Origin: Termitomyces sp. T153 | Taxonomy: Eukaryota > Basidiomycota > Agaricomycetes > Agaricales > Lyophyllaceae | DNA length: 64,000 nt | Direction: 5' to 3' | Assembly: GCA_018296165.2 (NCBI GenBank) | Contig: JACKQL020000005.1 | Location: 496,001-560,000, forward strand | Shown: positions 11,654 through 23,205 of the stretch, piece by piece | Numbering within the stretch: the stretch's first letter is position 1 | How the letters are laid out: each line of letters begins with the position of its first letter | The notes under the pieces: model-generated | Told to the model about the DNA's origin: nothing | Databases searched by the model: none | The model's input: only the letters and a program-made list of their open reading frames with translations | Translations under genes and position numbers: made by a program

Positions 11654-12025
11654 TTATGACAGCCTCTGGAAAAAGATGATGGGTTTAATCTTCAATACTG
11701 TGAACCACTTGGATCTGTATGAAGAGTTGGATGGCTCATACACCTCTGCCTCAATTGTCTGCTTTATCATCTGGCAGATTTTATCTCTGAGTCCAGGAGC
11801 AATGGGAATGTTCTTCAATACCCAGGGGGTGTGAGGGATTACTGGCATTACTACAGGAGGGAAGAATTCCTTCTTGAGCCTACCTCTTTGAGAATCATCC
11901 CATGCAAAAGCCTCATTCTGCAGCATCATTAGATGATGTACTGCCTTCATCTCCTCTGGCCACAAGAAACGATCACCATGTACTATCAACTTGGCTGGTA
12001 CAAGTCTTGCCAATCTTTTTCTCAC
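11654..12025 (-). mobile_element. Ty3/gypsy pol fragment, region just before RT
   Basis: A 123-codon open frame matches the linker and N-terminal edge of gypsy reverse transcriptase: VHGDRFLWPEEMKAVHHLM, IPHTPWVLKNIPIAPGLRDK, then VYEPSNSSYRSKWFTVLK, where the RT domain would begin. It stops there. It represents a third gypsy lineage, different in sequence from families A and B, and may be related to the protease scrap at 55876-56094. Confidence 0.7.
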
Positions 12026-13578
12026 CTACTAAGGGGCACACACACTTCAGAAATCCTTGAAGAACCACACCAGCTCTGAGAAAATCTAATTTGTTGCTAA
12101 TGTCACCAACACCAATAAAATCTGTTCCTAGTGTCCATCTTCTATTATCCATCTTGGCAGACAGTCTGATGGTAGCTTTTCTACCTTACCCTAGTGTATA
12201 TCACTTGAGGGCAAGTTTCACAACAAAATTTTCTTTTCTAATGTTGTGGAAAGATTGCCACTATCATCATTATCTGTTGCATGTCACTTGCACCTCTTCA
12301 CATAAACCAATCATCATCATCTCATATGGGGCTCATAACAATTTTCCTTTCCCATCTGTTACATCCTGCTAAATTTAAATGCCATGATGAAGCATCAGCA
12401 GCACAAGCAACCAAAACTAACATTTCTCAGGCAAAGAGATCTCAGGCCTGCTGAAGAAAAGACAAGAGTCATTTAGAACTCTAAGGATTACCTGTACTTG
12501 TGAAAGAATGAGTGCCCATTGGTCCAACTCCAGATGTCACTTCTGCTGTACCATTCCCCAGTCATCAATCATGATTTTTTTGGGGATGCTACAATGGTAG
12601 ATGATATATATCTCGTCCCCATGAAGCATGGAAAGGTGGATTTTCATGTCAAAATTGTGCAACATATTATTGTTCATATCCTATAAACACAGGCAGACTA
12701 TCTTGATGACTTCATTAAGTCATGTTCCATGGTTGCTCAATGGTTTACTCAGTTGTGAATCCATGGGTGATATTACCCATTGTCCATGATTGCATTAGGT
12801 CAAGACTTTCTTGTTGTAGGTATTTATGCCAAACACAACCAATTCCAACCCACTTCACCAACCAGAGATATTGAATGGCAAATACTTCCAGTCCATGAAA
12901 TTATCTGGTGCAGGTGGCTATTTCTATGTTCCCCACCATGCTATTCACAATTGTCATGGTGGCATGACCCAGGTGAATGTTCTTGAGGACTATGAACAAA
13001 ATAATGATATTAAAAAGCAAGACTTCCTGCAAGCCATCCAGAGTATGTCAATGTTGTCACGGTGCTATTGAGCATGCAGAAATCACTAATACAGGTCATC
13101 ATGAACCAGTTGATATTGATGTAGAAATAGGGATTGATGGAAACATGTTTCCAGCACTGGGTCCACTGGCAGAAAAATGCAGTTTTTATCAGTGAATCCA
13201 TCCCACAGGAAGGTGGATCTGCTGTACAATCAGTTGCTGCAGCAGGAGCAACAGTTTTTATCAGCAGATGTAGAGGTTTTGTCCATGGATCCAGGGTCAA
13301 ATCTGTCAAATGTGTCTCTTCCTACCTCACACACCAAAATTCTGGCTAGAATGCAGATACTAGAGGAGGAGTGGCAGGAAATAGAGGACAATGACACCAT
13401 GGAAGGTGGAGCACTGCCATAGGAAGAAGTACCAATGGAAGATGTTCCCTCACATTGACCACAACAAATGGAGGAAAATCATACTGCTCATGTTGGTGGA
13501 CTTCCTCCCTCTGCAGCCACTGCTAGTTTCAATCCCCCATCTGCATATGGGTGCCATATTGAGAGAACTGATTGCTTT
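12026..13578 (+). mobile_element. Unidentified degenerate coding repeat
   Basis: Several overlapping + strand frames look protein-derived but broken. One has KLSGAGGYFYVPHHAIHN and NVLEDYEQNNDIKKQDFLQA (about 12895-13035). Another has SHRKVDLLYNQLLQQEQQF and a coiled-coil-like MQILEEEWQEIEDND (about 13195-13395). No known transposase motif was identified. The stretch is CpG-poor like the surrounding repeats and is the insertion site of the solo LTR at 13584. Confidence 0.35.
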
Positions 13579-13583
13579 GGAAA

Positions 13584-13949
13584 TGTAAAGGCAACCTCTG
13601 GAGCAACAGATTGGAGTCACACAGCTAACAGAGGGGAATCCAAAGTATATTAGAGTAGACAATGATACAATCAGTAACTAATGACCTAGCAGAGGGGAAT
13701 CCAAAGAGAACAAGTCTAAGAATCCCTGCTGCTTGGTGTGGCGCACAGTGGATGGCAGAGGTGTGGGAACTACTGTACAGAAGGCTAGAGCTACTCCTAA
13801 CCCTAGGACAATGATTGCTAAGGTAATACAGAGAACTCTGTGGGTTCTCCAGAGATCTCTGGAGTTCTAGAATGAGCCCCAGAGACATTGAACAAGCTGC
13901 AGAAGTGCTGGAATAGCTTGCAGAGGTTGGAAATGGAAGTCCCCTGACA
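13584..13949 (-). repeat. Solo LTR, gypsy family B, with 5-bp target-site duplication
   Basis: A 366-bp LTR in minus orientation. On the minus strand it runs TGTCAGGGGACTTCC to CCTTTACA. It is flanked by GGAAA at 13579-13583 and GGAAA at 13950-13954. No internal sequence or primer-binding site adjoins either end, so it is a solo LTR left by LTR-LTR recombination. Confidence 0.85.
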
Positions 13950-14685
13950 GGAAACCCAATTGCATGCATTGTACACACAACTGGTGTGCACTACATCAGT
14001 GTTGTTGCATGCAAGTGTTCTGGCCAAGATGTCTGGGTCAAGGATGTCATTCACTCCCAGCTGATTCCCAGCACATTCAGCTGGATGTGAACATGTTTTA
14101 CAATAGCTGTTCTGGACAATTTTTGTCTGACTAATTTAGAGTGCAAAGCCTCTGCTTATCAGTATTGGCAGAAACTTGCAAGGATCACTTCATCAATTGC
14201 TTCTTCAGGTGAAGTAGATAACCTCTATTGTGAATTACAACAACTTTCCTGTTCATAGCAGTGGTTGAAAGATTGAAATGGGCAGGTTTTAGATACAATG
14301 AGACAAATGAACCAATGGCACCAGAGTGCAGTGAACTTGCAATATGCTGTCCCACTTGGCCTCAACCAGGAGTGAATACTCTGTCAAATTGGGAAGAAGA
14401 TCCAGTTCAGTGGAAGTTCAATTGCTCATTGATGATTCATTGATGATTAATAGAAACTTCAAGGCAGATCATGTCTGTCATCATAACCCTGCTCAAGATG
14501 TATAGCATTCTGAAGGAGGTGGAATGATGCCCAGGAGATATGAACTTGATGAATATCTTAGGTTGGCAAAGGATAAGCCAACAGTGAGTTCTCTCTCAGA
14601 TTGCTAACATGTGCCATTGATTGACTGTTAATGTTTAATCCAAATTGCCCCTGTTTGCCAGCCCCTGTTTGCTATTAACCTCCAC
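13950..14685. other. Spacer between opposed family-B LTRs
   Basis: 736 bp between a minus LTR and a plus LTR of the same family. No coding motif was recognised. Together the two LTRs form an inverted repeat with a 0.74 kb loop. Confidence 0.35.
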
Positions 14686-15063
14686 TGTCAGGGGACTTCC
14701 ATTGACTTCCATTTCCAACCTCCATGACTCATTCCAGCACCTCCATAGCTTGTTTAACATCTCTGGGGCTCTTTCTAGAACCCCAGAGATCTCTGGAGAA
14801 GTGCAGAGTTCTCTGTATTACCTCAGCAATTATTGCCCTAGGGTTAGGAGTAGCTCTAGCCTTCTGTACAGTAGTTCCCATGCCTCCACCACTGCTGATG
14901 TGCCACACTGAGCAGTGGGGATCCTTAGACTTGTTCTCTTCAGATTCCCCTCTGCTAAGTGATTAGTTATTGATTGTATCATTGTCTACTCTGCCAATAT
15001 ACTTTGGATTCCCCTCTGCTAGCTGTGTGACTCCATTCTGCCACTCTGGAGGTTGCCCTTACA
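14686..15063 (+). repeat. 5' LTR, gypsy family B (copy 2)
   Basis: 378 bp, from TGTCAGGGGACTTCC to GGTTGCCCTTACA. The internal AGACTTGTTCT (14927-14937) is perfectly complementary to AGAACAAGTCT at 15066-15076 just after the LTR. The leader and first gag codons (MSQLANPDTP, from about 15173) follow and are cut at about 15200 by a gypsy-A LTR. Confidence 0.8.
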
Positions 15064-15199
15064 GCAGAACAAGTCTCCTAAAACTGGTCTGGAAGCCCTG
15101 CATAGCTGCAAGGAACCTCTGAGCTGCTATCCATCACTTCCCCACTAGGATTAAACACCACAGAGTCCTATGTCTCAGCTTGCTAACCCAGACACACCC
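15064..15199 (+). mobile_element. Leader and gag start of gypsy-B copy 2, truncated
   Basis: Matches 16795-16930 of copy 3: primer-binding-like site, CTGGTCTGGAAGCCC and an untranslated leader, then the start of the Gag frame MSQLANPDTP. It is interrupted in gag by family-A LTR sequence beginning at about 15200. Confidence 0.7.
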
Positions 15200-15757
15200 T
15201 CGGTCTCCCAGTCTTGTCTTGTTTCTATTTCTGTTATCATTCTCATTACTGTTTTGTATCTCTGCTTGAATCTATCTTGTTCTCAGTCTTGTCTTGACTC
15301 TGTCTCATCTTGTTCAACTCTGTTTCCATTATCATGTTCAAGTCCTTTCAACCTTAATGCCTTTACAAACTCTGCGCTTACAATTACCAACTTCAAACAT
15401 TCTTTAAACCAACTCCGGACCTCACTATTTGCTTGGCCCCAAAACCCATCAACTTCTGTTGATCCCTCCTCAAGCTTGGCCCCACTCCCATCACTTGCAT
15501 AGCCTACTCTACACCCACAATACTTGCTTCTGGACTTGTACCTTATGCCCCATCAAGTCTGCCCCTTTCCCCACAACTCATCTGAGACTCCTCTGGACCA
15601 CGCCAGACTTGTTTGGATCACTCCCCATCACTTATCCTCACAAGTCCCCCATGCTTAGAACCTCTTCAAGTGCCCAGTTATCAGTGCAGGGAATCACATC
15701 TGCCTAGTAAGGATTTGCCCAGTGTAGCTGAGCCCTCATGGTCAGCAGAACCTGACA
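15200..15757 (+). repeat. LTR, gypsy family A (copy 3, 5'-truncated)
   Basis: Starts inside the LTR (compare 3193 onward, CAGTCTTGTCTTG) and ends GTCAGCAGAACCTGACA. It lacks the TATA box and the transcript-start motif. It is followed by the family-A primer-binding-like TAATATCAAGACT at 15758-15770. Confidence 0.75.
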
Positions 15758-16425
15758 TAATATCAAGACTCTCCCTTACCCCATTTGTGATGTCTGCACT
15801 AACTCCACACACACTCCCATCAAAACTCTCAATGTCTATGGTTGGCCTGTGCCCAAGACTCACTACCATTCATTTGGCCTTGTCCAATTTGCCAAAGCAC
15901 ATTGAATTGCAGATCTAACACCAAACATCCCTTCTGCTCCAGTCACACCCCACACAACGGCTCTCTCTGCCCGCCTCTTACCAAAGGTCAACCCTGACAT
16001 CTCCAAGCCAGTACCCAACCCACCCCAGAAATAAATCAATCTACTACTTGACAACTTCTGCAGTGCTGCATCCACACCATTCTTCAACAACAATACAAAT
16101 CCTGCCAAAGGTAGTCACTTGCTGCACAAAGAACAAGTTGCCACCTCCACCAAACAACAACAAGACCTCCGAGACCACACTCCCCTAAACCCTGCTTTGA
16201 GAACCACTGGCCCTATCTTGCAGCTCTGCCAAAATCTGCATGTCACCAGTGACTGACCCAACAAGTTCCCAATGGTGCCCCCTCCATCGACATCAAAGAA
16301 ACAAAACCCTGCCACTTTCCCAGTAAAACATCTGACCCCCACACCTCACTCTCATCCAACTCTGAGAAGGTCAATCCTCCCAAGCTAGTTCCACTGTCAT
16401 TGGAATCAAGCCCCAAACCAGCAGT
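15758..16425 (+). mobile_element. Gypsy-A leader and degenerate 5' gag
   Basis: The first about 150 bp match, in opposite orientation, the 5' end of gag at 20320-20480: leader, then SRLSLTPFVMS and the VYGWLVPE-like SMVGLCP. The remainder to 16425 is Pro/Thr-rich without a clear homologue and may be diverged gag. It ends where a family-B LTR starts. Confidence 0.5.
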
Positions 16426-16794
16426 TGTCAGAGGACTTCCATTTCCAACCTCTGTGACTGGTTCCAGCACCCCCGCAGCTTATTTGACACCTCCAGGGCT
16501 CTTTCCAGAGCTCTGGAGATCTCCAGAGAACTGCAGAGTTCTCTGTCTTACCTCAGCAGCCATTGCTCCAGGGTTAGGAGTAGCTCTGGTCACCTGTACA
16601 GTAGTTCCCATGCCTCTGCCGCCCACTGATGCACCACGCTGAGCAGTGGGAATTCTTGGACTTGTTCTCTGCAGATTCCCCTCTGCTAAGTGATTAGTTA
16701 TTGATTGTATCATTGTCTACTCTGCCAATATACTTTGGATTCCCCTCTGCTAGCTGTGTGACTCCATTCTGCCACTCTGGAGGTTGCCCTTACA
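16426..16794 (+). repeat. 5' LTR, gypsy family B (copy 3)
   Basis: 369 bp, TGTCAGAGGACTTCC to GGTTGCCCTTACA. The internal GGACTTGTTCT (16658-16668) pairs with AGAACAAGTCT at 16797-16807 at ten of eleven positions, plus one G-U. Confidence 0.8.
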
Positions 16795-18480
16795 GCAGAA
16801 CAAGTCTCCTACAACTGGTCTGGAAGCCCCCCATAGCCACAAGGAACCTCTGAGCTGCTACCCATCACTCCCCCACCAGGAATAAACACCTTGGAGTTTG
16901 ATGTCTCAGCTTGCCAACCCAGACACACCCACAGAGGCCCCAGCCCCACAGAACAAAGCCTGGACTCACCTGCTCCACTTAGAAACTCAGGTGCAATTAA
17001 CACAATCATCTCTCACACACCACATGACCAAACTCTCTACCCTCCAACAGACAACCGATCTTATCTCCCAATCCCTCCAGGCATTGCTTGAATGCCTGAC
17101 CCCTAACTCCACCCCTCCTATGGCTGTAGAACCAGCTCTGCCCACCACTGCACCTGTCCCTGCAGCTCTGGTGACCCTATGGCTGTGGATTCCATGCCCA
17201 GCATTACCTGATGCATATGACGGTGCCTGCTCTGGTGGGGAGTGATTCCTACAGTCCTGCCTCACCCATATCCACCTCAGCAGGGACGCCTTTGACTCTG
17301 ATGCACTAAAAATAGCCTGGGTACTGTTGTATATGAAGACCAGATGTGCCTCCACCTACATGTTGCGAGTTTTCCACTGCCTCAAAGGTGTGGGAAGCTT
17401 CCCTGACTGGGCTGCCTTTAAGAAGGATGTCTGCGCAGAGTTCTTCCCATTAGACCCCACCAAGATGGTGGCACTGATGCTGCATGATAGGGAGCAGTAT
17501 GGACAAGGAAAGCATACATTGGATGAGTACATCAACTCATTCTGAGCTCTGGTCAAGCAGGCTGCCTACCCCAACAGCCTCCAACTATGCCTCACCTTCC
17601 AGAATGGCCTGCACCCCGTGCTGGTGGAACATATTGATAACATGGTGGAGGGTTGCCCTGATGATGAAAAGATCACATTGTGGTATGAAGTGGCCTGGGA
17701 CCAATGGCAATTTATGGAGATCCAGAGAGAGCTCTGATGCCCCCCTTCTGCACTGTGCCCTGTTCTAGTCAGCAGTTTCCACCTCCCCATGCCCATTCAC
17801 CTGACACCAGCCCTGGCTCCAGCCACCCCCACAGCGCATCCCCTGCCACCAGGGATCTCTATAGACATGGATGCAGCCTGACAACTCCGTACCACTCCAC
17901 TGCTGTGCTGGAGATGCAAGAAGCCCAGGCACTTGGCACAGCACTGTCCCCTGGGCCTGGAGGTATGTTACTTTTCCATGGCAAAGCAGGAGGAACTTCT
18001 CCTGCAGCTCCTGAGCTCTGCCACTGGACGAGCCTACATCAGAGCTGGCCCCAGAGGAGGTCAGAGAGTGCTCCACACCTCTGGAGCTTGAGGGGGATTT
18101 TTAGTCGAGCAACGGATGAGGTGTATGCCTCCGTCACTGGGTGCTAACAGGTTCTCTTGTCTGTCGATAGAAAATGAAACTGCTTGTTCTGATGCCCTTC
18201 ATCCTGAGACAGAAGAACCTCAAAGCCCCCCTCCAGACATACAAACACTAACTCTGGAGCCCCTGCCAAGCTTTCTGACACCTCCAAAGGTCCGTCAGCA
18301 TGGCCCCACCTGAGCACGTCAAATGCCCTGACAGTATGTGATGGCCTCTGCCCTGTCCACCCACTCTCTGCATCTTGACATGGAGATCAGGACCACAGAC
18401 ACTCAGCAGACCTGCGGAGTCACAGCTCTCCTGGACAGTGGAGCCACCGGACTTTTCCTAGATTCAGAGTTTGTCAAATG
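16795..18480 (+). mobile_element. Gypsy-B copy 3: gag and protease, truncated
   Basis: Gag begins at 16901 or just downstream (MSQLANPDTPTEAP) and needs several frames or stop readthroughs. Identifiable parts are ALPDAYDG (about 17202), a capsid-like stretch with YMKTRCASTYMLRVFHCLKG and FPDWAAFKKDVCAEFFP (17330-17460), TLDEYINSF, a zinc knuckle CWRCKKPRHLAQHC (about 17900), and the protease motif ALLDSGATGLFLDSEFVK (about 18425-18478). Pol is missing: the sequence switches at about 18480 to gypsy-A gag on the opposite strand. Similar to 538-2200. Dead. Confidence 0.85.
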
Positions 18481-20480
18481 CCATACCCATCATACATAGT
18501 TTGCTTGGGTGCAAGGCAGAGGACATCCTTGATACATCAAGGCAGGGCACAGAAGAGGGCAAATTGGAGGGTGTTGTAGTTCCATCCTGTTTTGTAGGCT
18601 TTTTGTTTGAATTGTATAATGAAGGTTGTGAAACATTTGTTGTCACACATCTGGAGGTTGAAGAGATTCTCCTCTGCTTCCACTACAGTGTCAAAGACAC
18701 CAAACTTACTGGAGAATTCCTGGATGAAAGCAAACCAATTGGAGAGCATGGGGTTGTTGGAGTCAAATTGGAGTAGCACTATGTAGTGGTCAAAGGCAAT
18801 GCCCTGCAAATACAATGCAGCAAAGGCTACTTGTGAGCTCTCAAGCTGAAAGGTAATAGTCTTAGCTTGGAACATTGTTAGACACTGTGTTAGGAAGATT
18901 CTACACTTCCAGGGGTCACAACCAGTGAACAGTTTGGGCTTTTGAATGTCCAGCATTCCTTCCCAACCCAGTGTGTTGCAAGTGTTGTCCTAGGTGTTTT
19001 GAGTTCAAAGTGGGGGTCTGGCATTGTAATAGTAGTAGTAATTGTTCCCATGCTGAGGGGGAAAGTTGTCCATGGCCAGGCCCATTCTGCTAGGAGGTCT
19101 GCCATTTGGGGGTCCACCACCAGGGGGTTGGCCCATGTTGCCCAGAGGAGGGCCCAGGGCTCAGCAAGGGGGAGAGTGTCCTCTGGGAGTGGAGGGTCCA
19201 AAGTGATTAGTGTCAGCAGGGGGATTTGGCATTGAAATGGGCAGGGGATGAGGGGAGTTGGTCAGGAAGGGGGGTTGGGGGGCTCTGAGGCCTGTGGGTT
19301 GCCCTGAGGAGATTGGGGCATTCTAGTGGGGTTGCAGGGCATTGCCACAGGGAGCATGGAGGTCAAACTGGGGGGTTCTGTCTTGGGGAGGGCCATTATG
19401 CAGGGCAGGCTCATCAGCTGGGTTACCAGGCTTATCAATATAGGAAAGGGTTCAATCGTCATCATTGACATGTGGGGGTGGCCTTTGAGTATGGGGTTCA
19501 GGGATGGCAGGCTGGTCCCAGATACAAAAGGCACTGGGAATGGAGTTTGCCTGGGGGCAAGCAGAGAGGGCCAGGGTGTGAGTGGCAGGTTGGTCAAATA
19601 GTCTGCCCGCAGTGTTGAGGTTCTCAAGATTTTAGATGCCACATTGAGCTCTTCCTGCTGGCAGGGGATGGAAGGTGGAGCTTTGCTTTGTGCTCCAATA
19701 GGTTCCTTGCATTGCACATGGAAGGAGGGGAGAAGTCCAGAGGATCTTCAAACAGATGAGGGTTTGGACTGGTATGGATTTCTTTGATCAGGGCACAGAG
19801 CTTGTTCCATAGATTGGCATCAAGTCCCAAGGTGCCTTGCATAGTTTCAGGGAGGTTTCCTTGCAAATAACATTTGTGGAAATTAAGGAGTCAATCTGCC
19901 CAAACCTCTGGAGTGATTGGAGTGTCAGGGTAGCCTAGGTTGACAAGGAGAGTACAGGCACATCTTGCAAACTCTGCAGAGGAGAGGCAGAGGAAGTGGA
20001 GGACTTCATCACACTGCTGGACATAGATTTCAATCTGTTGCTGTCTGTGAAAAAGGGGGATTTGAGCAGAAAATAGCAATCAAGGAGGGGAATAATTATC
20101 TGGATGCTCCGGAGGGGCTGGGGCCACAGTGGAAACAGGGTATGCATAGTAATGAGCAGATAGAAGGTAGGCAGGGTTGGGGGGTGCTGCAGGAAATCCT
20201 CTGGGGTACATGCAAGGGTAGTTGCCATCAGCAGGGAATGTTAAAGGGCAGTGCCAGCATGGGAGTATTTTCTGGCTGATGGAAGGAGCATAGAATGCCT
20301 GGTTGGAATTGGGAGTCCAATGGCAAGGGACATACTGATCTGCAGGTGGGCCTGGGTAGAATGGGGCATACTGATTTTCAGGGACCAGCCAACCATAGAC
20401 ATCAGTTAGGTAGCTGGTGAGATTGTACATGGGGTTATACACAGACATCAAGAATGGGGTAAGGTGGAGTCTTGATATTA
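18481..20480 (-). mobile_element. Gypsy-A gag region, 3'-truncated
   Basis: On the minus strand the leader starts with the primer-binding-like TAATATCAAGACT right after the LTR. Gag starts at about 20445 (MSVYNPMYNLTSYL), is Pro/Tyr-rich, and continues through frameshifts to a capsid-like core: KPKLFTGCDPWKCRIFLTQC, LQGIAFDHYIVLLQFDSN, then IIQFKQKAYKTGWNYNTLQF (18956-18537). It ends at about 18481 against gypsy-B protease on the opposite strand. No zinc knuckle, protease or pol remains. Confidence 0.75.
20468..20480 (-). promoter_or_regulatory. Self-complementary primer-binding site, gypsy A
   Basis: TAATATCAAGACT lies directly after the LTR end CCTGACA (minus strand). It is perfectly complementary (13/13) to AGTCTTGATATTA inside the same LTR (21026-21038), which begins about 33 nt downstream of the start of a TATATAA box. 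This fits priming by the element's own RNA 5' end. Confidence 0.7.
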
Positions 20481-21149
20481 TGTCAGGTTCCACTAGCTAT
20501 GGGGGCTCAGCTACACTGGGCAAGCCCTTACTAGGCAGATGTGATGTCCTGCGCTTATAACCTAGTGCTCTGGAGTGAGTGCAGACTATAGGGACTTGCG
20601 AGGGGAAGTCAGGGGAATTGGTCCAAGTCTGGAGTGGTCTGGGGAAGTCTAAGACTAAGTATATTAAATGTTGGGCTCAAGTGGGCATCAGCAACAGGTT
20701 TGTGGGCATGTAAATGGACTGTGGGGCAAGTGGAGGCTTTGTGAGTGATGGGAGCAGAGCTGGAGTTTGATGAGGGATCAATCAAGACTGATGGGTTTTG
20801 GGACTGAGTGTAGGATGAGGTCCAGAGTTGTTGTAAGAATGTTTGAAGGTTGTAGCATGTGTGTGAAGTTTGTAATGATGTCAGAGATGAAAGGGACTTA
20901 GGAAAGATAAAGGAAGCAGAGACAGTGAAGACAAAATGGAACTGAGAAAAGAAGTAGATTTGAGGCTAAAAATAGAAACAGAGATGAGACAGAAAGAAAC
21001 ACAAGACACAAGTAACCAGTTAATGTAATATCAAGACTAAGGTAATGGATGCTACTCTACATCTTTATATACTAACTACTGGACATCCTCCAGGGGTTGG
21101 GGGTGCAATGGTGGGGCTCGTTGGAGCCATGCTAGGTTGACAAGTGTCA
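20481..21149 (-). repeat. 5' LTR, gypsy family A (copy 4)
   Basis: 669 bp. On the minus strand it starts TGACACTTGTCAACC and ends GGAACCTGACA. It contains TATATAA (21065-21071) and AGTCTTGATATTA (21026-21038). About 45-65 bp of 3'-internal sequence precede it and replace the end of the membrane-protein gene. Confidence 0.8.
21026..21071 (-). promoter_or_regulatory. LTR promoter: TATA box and inferred start
   Basis: On the minus strand TATATAA (21071-21065) is followed about 30 nt later by AGTCTTGATATTA. The same arrangement occurs in the LTRs at 3083/3115 and 4143/4175. The conserved start-like motif equals the complement of the primer-binding site, so it is taken as the RNA 5' end. Confidence 0.6.
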
Positions 21150-22680
21150 GCTCTGATCAGAGGGTGGGCTGCAGTGATATTCTGATGGGAGCACAGTTGG
21201 TCCCACAGTGATCAGGAGACAGGAGGTAGCAGTTGACAAAATGTGCCATAACAACTGCTCACTGTTGCTTGGAAATCTGAAATGCCATGCAAGGCAATGA
21301 GTAACTCCGAATACGGTTGCCGCACCACAGCTTATGCAGTCAACAATTAGTTGTTTGTGGTAACTCTGCAAATTGTATACATCACCCAGAGGGTTGAAAA
21401 CATTAAAAGGCGAGACAGACACTTGCAAATCGTCATTTGATGCTAAAGCATTTTTGTTATGAAAGCGAATAATGCCCTCCACAGGTGCGGCCACCGGGGA
21501 GGGGACACTTATATCAGATAAATCGTACGGAAGTGTGCAAGGTCCAGGTAGAATGATTTTAGGAAAAGCAGGGGACATCGCGAAGTCAGGGTTATTGGAT
21601 GTATACCCGGTGGAGTTATCTTTCGCCGAGTTAGATGCCTGGTCTTCAAACGACTCAGACGATTTCCGTGATCGATTTGCATTGAGATGAGCAACATCAC
21701 GACTGAAATGGTTTGAAATGGTGTTATCATCACACTCCCTTGAACTTTTACTGTTCGAGGGAGTAGATTCAAACTGTGAACGAGATGGAGGAAGATCCCT
21801 GCCGACAAACAAATTCCCTGCGATGTTTTGGGCGGAAGACGATGGAACTTCGAGCGTAAGTCGATCTTGAAAAGAGGAAGAACCCGCATCCCAGTTAACC
21901 GGTTCATGATAGGCTGGAATTGTGAAAGGGCAGTCGACGTCAAGAGGCTTGTTCCGCCAAAAGAAGTATGTCATGAAGTTGAGAATGGCAACAGCACATG
22001 GAGCGATCTCCAGCTCCGTGATGACGAGATGCTGCATCACACGCATCAAGATCTGTAGTATAAACCAAGTGACCTGAAGGATGATTATAGATTTCGAGAA
22101 CCAATCCCCCTTGCTTTTATCCTTTAGTTCATCTTCTGTGATGGTGATATCACCAGTTCTCAAGTAAAATTCGAGGTCGTTAGGATGTATAGTTGAGTAC
22201 CGGTCACTACCAGGTTTAAGAATTTGAAATCCGTTCATGATTGCGAAGAAACCATGGACCTCACCTCACCCAAATTCTGAACAGAATCACAACGTTGTTA
22301 GCCATTGTCTTGAGATCTATGAATTTATTCACGTACCTTCATATTTACGCCCTAATTTACGCGCTAACAGCCACTGTAGAAATGAAGTCTGGACCATGAG
22401 TTCAGGAGCAGCTAATGCAACAAAAAACAAGAGGAGATGTCCTCTGGGGTTTAATGAGGGGCTTTATGTCAATTTGGTGAATGTTTGGGTGGACGGCCAT
22501 CCAGGCACAAGCGAAGATGGTAGTAAGGCAGCTCCAGATAATGTCATAGATACTTCGATTGTTGCATGAAAAGGCAAGATGGGAGTTCAAATTAGAAGAG
22601 TCGGAAGATGATGCCAACCCTGCAGAGAGCTGGCGCAACCCGAGTGCAATGATCATCGTTGTGAGTACCGAAATGCAAGA
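21150..22680 (-). pseudogene. Membrane-protein family copy 1, broken and truncated
   Basis: Two-exon paralogue of 34989-36901 and 44421-46346. Exon 1 (from about 22662, MIIALGLRQLSAG) keeps DIIWSCLTTIFACAWMAVHP, then loses frame near KPLIKPQRT before FVALAAPELMV. Exon 2 opens with EFG then TGA where paralogues have EYGWTQTHGFFAIM. From the downstream ATG at 22238 a 363-codon frame keeps DKSKGDWFSKSIIILQ, ITELEIAPCAVAILNF and NKPLDVDCP. The C-terminal membrane half is cut at about 21200 and replaced by retroelement-derived residues (PSEYHCSPPSDQS). Frameshift, nonsense codon and truncation make it a pseudogene. Confidence 0.75.
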
Positions 22681-22779
22681 ATAGTGATTCAATAAGGACA
22701 AAAGAAAGATGATGTAAAGGGAAAACAGATCTTGCAGAAACATTATATACCATCTACTATGTTTATTTGCGTACATCAT

Positions 22780-23205
22780 GTGAAGAGGCTGGAAAAACTT
22801 TCTACAGGAAATTGGTACAGCGTTATCGTAAAGGACGTCAACGATTGGTCAGAGAGAAGTCGTTGCGTAGGTGTCGGCTCCAATTACTCAAGCGCTCGAG
22901 GCCTAATAGTAAGCGCCAGCCTTGGAAAAGAACACAAGTCCCATGGCACAAGCTCAGCCTTCCTCTGGCACTTCTATTATTAACGCCTCCAACATCTCAA
23001 CAAAGTGACTCAAGTGGATGATCATAAGATCATCATCGGCTCCTCACCCGACAGTACCCTTCGAGCACACAGGGCAGAATACAGTACCTCAGAGGCAAAG
23101 GGTTACTCTACCTCAGGTAATACTAGAAATGGTCCGAGTCAGCGCGACAAGAGAAACACCAGTTACAGCAATGGAAACGACAACGGTTCGACAACAATAG
23201 AATGA
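22780..23205. other. Intergenic region, nothing recognised
   Basis: CpG-containing sequence with only short, motif-free open frames. Probably spacer between the broken membrane-protein gene and the next minus-strand frame. Confidence 0.3.
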
